Position numbers and translations under genes: made by a program. From an uncultured Eubacteriales bacterium (GTDB lineage Bacteria; Bacillota; Clostridia; Oscillospirales; CAG-272), in contig USGH01000188.1 in the NCBI GenBank assembly GCA_900554225.1, forward strand, positions 1 to 5,360: a stretch of DNA of 5,360 bases, read 5' to 3'. Below the pieces are notes generated by a model that saw nothing but the letters and a program-made list of their open reading frames with translations, searched no databases and was not told the origin of the DNA. This document shows positions 5,240-5,360 of the stretch, one piece after another. Every line of letters begins with the position of its first letter. Position 1 is the first letter of the stretch.

Positions 5240-5360
5240 TTATTGCGCATGGAAAATGTAAGGCATCACCGCACAAAAGGGAATGATGTTGTACCTGATT
5301 TTCTTACCATTTTTGTTTTTGAGGATTGCGTCTTCTCGCTTTTCCGCACCGATATATCCG
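5240..5360 (-). CDS. C-terminal end of an unrecognised protein (5' end outside the window)
   Basis: A minus-strand frame is open from the right edge to TAA at 5240-5242 and gives 39 residues. It contains AEKREDAILKNKNGKKIRYN, a basic stretch, then the hydrophobic, proline-containing end IIPFCAVMPYIFHAQ. The mix of a charged hairpin-like segment and an ordered hydrophobic end reads like real protein, and the stop is followed by intergenic-looking AT-rich sequence and a promoter for the next gene. I do not recognise the family. The gene has the same direction as the surface-protein gene, but the promoter in between suggests separate transcription. Confidence 0.5.
   Translation of the reverse strand, partial: GYIGAEKREDAILKNKNGKKIRYNIIPFCAVMPYIFHAQ

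Noticed and set aside
5047..5250. Small minus-strand open frames in the region upstream of the surface protein
   Set aside because: They overlap the probable promoter and leader, lack ribosome binding sites and show no family-like sequence.

Overview
The window looks like a chromosomal segment from a Gram-positive-lineage anaerobe, most likely a gut Clostridia (Oscillospiraceae-like) or a related S-layer-bearing Firmicute. The reasons are the S-layer homology (SLH) domains and Listeria/Bacteroides-type (InlB B) repeats on a very large secreted protein, strong purine-rich ribosome binding sites, a Pr6Pr-type membrane protein, and a pair of genes resembling the macro-domain and SAP-domain proteins of Clostridia. 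This is a judgement from sequence features and memory of families; no search was run.

Layout. Positions 1-464 (+) are the C-terminal end of a protein that enters from the left edge and resembles the helical/HTH-like tail of clostridial macro-domain (ADP-ribose-binding) proteins. Ten bases later, with a stop-overlapping ribosome binding site, a second plus-strand gene starts at 475 and looks like a SAP-domain protein. It loses all family resemblance after about residue 74 (near position 697) and runs antisense into the next gene, so it is a 5' remnant. From there every gene is on the minus strand: a six-helix Pr6Pr-family membrane protein (707-1384), a 60-base spacer with a 10-bp hairpin, and a very large secreted surface protein occupying 1445-5009. 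The right edge (5240-5360) holds the last 39 codons of an unrecognised minus-strand gene.

The surface protein is the main item. It has a signal peptide, a beta-propeller-like domain interrupted by a roughly 135-residue charged helical segment, two tandem InlB-type repeats with the same 255-base register, a third related beta domain, and three SLH motifs near the C-terminus for attachment to secondary cell-wall polymer. As written it is split into two overlapping frames by one extra base in a run of seven A (plus-strand T 4231-4237). Removing one A gives a continuous 1187-residue protein. This may be a real frameshift mutation, homopolymer phase variation, or a sequencing error; the sequence alone cannot decide.

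The 230 bases upstream of the surface-protein start contain a consensus -10 box, a probable leader of about 160 bases, and several inverted repeats that may be regulatory. No RNA gene, CRISPR array, insertion sequence or complete mobile element was found. The abrupt change at about position 700 suggests a rearrangement boundary, or a join in the assembly, between the conserved macro/SAP pair and the surface-protein region.
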